A stretch of DNA of 64,000 nucleotides, from positions 1 to 64,000 of the forward strand of contig QVRM01002187.1 in the NCBI GenBank assembly GCA_003439945.1, written 5' to 3'. This document shows positions 61,780 through 64,000 of this stretch, one piece after another (the stretch's first letter is position 1; the number at the start of each line of letters is the position of its first letter). The stretch is from Dermanyssus gallinae (Eukaryota > Arthropoda > Arachnida > Mesostigmata > Dermanyssidae). A model generated the notes under the pieces. It had not been told where the DNA came from and ran no database searches. It worked only from the letters and a program-made list of their open reading frames with translations. Both the position numbers and the translations under genes were made by a program.

Positions 61780-64000
61780 GCGGTGTTGTTGCCTGGGCAG
61801 AGTTCAATCACAGTCGAACTAGTCGAGATTGTATGAGTGTAACGATGCTTTTGTGCGTACGAATCAAACACTTGTGGTATGTTTCTATGTCGAGATCTAC
61901 TTTACATTCTTGTTGCGTTCGTTTTTGGAAGTTTTATTTATAATAATAAAAAAAATACACCTACAGACAATTTAGACACGTAAGCCTTAAGCACACCTAT
62001 GTTTATGTGTATTTATTAGAATTCATACGTCACTCTCTCAGCTTACCGCATTACGTGTCCAAAACACTGGGTGCGCTGGGTGGATTTGCTCTCCGTGTAG
62101 GTGCTGCACAAAATGCTTCCTGCCGTTGACCGGCATACGTCAGTACATACCAAGACTTGCTTCTCTCTTGTAAACCAGCAGTATCTGGCAAAAATCATGT
62201 TTTATGTTCTTATTATTCTTGTTAGTATTTCCTGGGGTGTTGTTAGCATTATTATTCTATTCGCAGGATGATTAAGTACATTTCAGCCTAACTGCTATTT
62301 AGTCGTAAGCCAATTACTTGTCGTGTTTGTGTGTGAAAACAATGTTTCTCTTTTTCGCGGCTCACTAGTTTGCGGGCGTGATGCGCCGCTGTCTTCGTGT
62401 GTGTATCTCCGTGGACGTTAGAGGCAGGAAATTCGTTTGCGACTGTCGTTGTCGACCTCCTCGTAGATCTAATTCGTTCCCACTAATAGGTCAGCGGCGC
62501 CAGGAAGGCAAAGTGATCAGAGTATTAGGGAACAGGGTAGCTAAGAAGCCTTGCGACATACAGGTACTTGCGACGCGTCCATGGGTCCAGCCATATATTT
62601 GTATCTATTATTTTATAAGTCCAAATGTGTGTGTGTGTGTATACATATGCATATCTTTTAACTGTACCTGTTCTACACAACATGTGTGATAATAAATCTG
62701 ACTAAGATATTTGTATCGTTTTCCTCGTGCTGTGTCCACTTCGAAAGCGATATAAATGCCCACATCGTGGCACAAGCGCACCTATTGCGCTGAGGTTATT
62801 AAAGAAGAGGCGTGATAATGATGATGATGCCTTCGCTAAGATTTGTGCTAATATTATTGCTCTCGTTGTTGTTGCTGCTGTTAACATGGTTGCTACTGTT
62901 ATGCTTCTTGTTGTGCTGCTGACGCCAGGCAATATTCTGTCGTGCCGACAGCGAATGCCTTGACAATACGCTGATTGTGTTGAAGCCTTCTTTGCATTGG
63001 TGTACTGGGTATTTGCTATTGTCAGCCACGCTATCTATCGTATTTAACATTCTACGAGTAATGGCTCGTGAGTTGGCCCTTCAATCCAATCGAAAATCGT
63101 AACGGGATCGAGTACGCACGCAACCGTGGTCGTGCAAACAGATTGGTTCGTGCTCCACGTAGTTAAAGGTCGAGCTCTGGTCCTGGAGGAAGGGCTCGGA
63201 GCACATGAGGCTCTGGTTTAGGCCTCGAGACTGTAGCGCCCGCATCAGTGGCTTACTTTAGTCTATATGGACTTAACAACAACCAAACATCAGCAGCAGC
63301 ACTTATTGGCAACGAAACAGTGCGAAAATTGTGTGTGTGTGTTTTTTTATCGACCGTAGCTGTAATGCTAGTACAGCCGTGTACCAAGTATGTGGCTGAG
63401 GCAATACTCGGTGGCACTTAACAAACAATTGAAGCCAATTTCTCAAAATATTGCTAGTATAACAATAAGTCGCACTAACTGTAACGCATGTGATTTATAG
63501 GTAAATATCAAGGTTCATTCATCAATTCATATTACAACAATATTGCGAAAGTGAACGTGTTAATTTTCAGCCCTAGAGCAGACCTTGTGTGATTCATTAT
63601 ATTTGTATTACAATGTTAACTTGTGCACTTAATCAGGGTCAAAATAATAATAATAAGTGTTAATACATTCGTTCGTTGAACTATTGATTATTGTTCTTAG
63701 ATGCGACGCCATTAATCGTCGAGCTCTGTTCAAATCGTCGAGATTTGACAGATCGTGTCGGCGTAACAGGAAAGGAAGTGAAATTGCTTTGTGACTAAAA
63801 CTTGTCTCCTCATACGATCGTGAGAAGCGTGCTTGTGCACACTCGTCTGTGGTCCGGTGCATCACTGTAGGCCGTTCTTTTTATTGTATATTGACCGTAA
63901 TGTGTTCAATTGCGAGGTCGTCTGCTTGACCTTAATTGTTCACTAGCTGAGCCCATAACGTCTAAAATGGAAGCCGCGTTGCCCTTACAGACAGGGTCTG
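61780..64000. other. no gene seen; presumed ceramidase intron
   Basis: There is a TG run near 62630 and ATG/GTT-rich patches at 62815-62920. No exon resembling the second ceramidase exon is visible. Confidence 0.4.

Overview
This is eukaryotic nuclear DNA. The best fit is an arthropod of the chelicerate lineage, probably a mite. The evidence is an arachnid-type RR cuticle protein gene with a tiny first exon, GT-AG introns, tRNA-derived SINEs, many decayed LINE and Tc1/mariner copies, and dozens of (TA)n tracts. The species cannot be named from the sequence alone.

Three protein-coding loci are well supported. (1) A four-exon cuticle protein gene on + (CDS 15816-24729, 153 residues). Its introns of 1.6, 4.3 and 2.5 kb hold SINEs, a LINE fragment, a Tc1-like fragment and microsatellites. 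(2) A single-exon bifunctional FAD synthase gene (FLAD1-like) on - (26152-28104). It is a GC-rich island in AT-rich DNA and converges tail-to-tail with the cuticle gene. (3) The first coding exon of an alkaline ceramidase on + (55599-55713). Its donor opens an intron that runs past the right edge of the window. A possible last exon of an unrecognised gene lies on - at 31123-31227. Nothing suggests these genes share a pathway: cuticle assembly, flavin cofactor synthesis and sphingolipid turnover are separate jobs.

Layout: 1-15 kb is mostly transposon debris on the - strand (LINE pieces at 1.5-4.0, 6.3-7.9 and 11.2-12.3 kb; a retroposed LINE tail at 10.8 kb). 15.4-25.9 kb is the cuticle gene and its flanks. 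26.1-28.2 kb is the FAD synthase. 28.2-44.3 kb is sparse: a mariner relic (30 kb), LINE relics (33 and 39 kb), a large CAA block (37.2-37.9 kb), a strong hairpin and tRNA-like elements. 44.3-50.7 kb carries microsatellites and SINEs with clear target-site duplications. 50.7-55.6 kb is mainly trinucleotide-rich DNA leading to the ceramidase exon. 55.7-64 kb is ceramidase intron with a Tc1-like relic followed by a decayed R1-type LINE.

No intact new system was found. The most useful leads are about the repeats. (TA)n tracts sit inside foldback or duplicated units, two of which flank cuticle exon 3. One SINE family appears to carry a (TA)n tail inside its target duplication. Others are several short strong hairpins and an intronless FAD synthase with an arginine-rich N-terminus.
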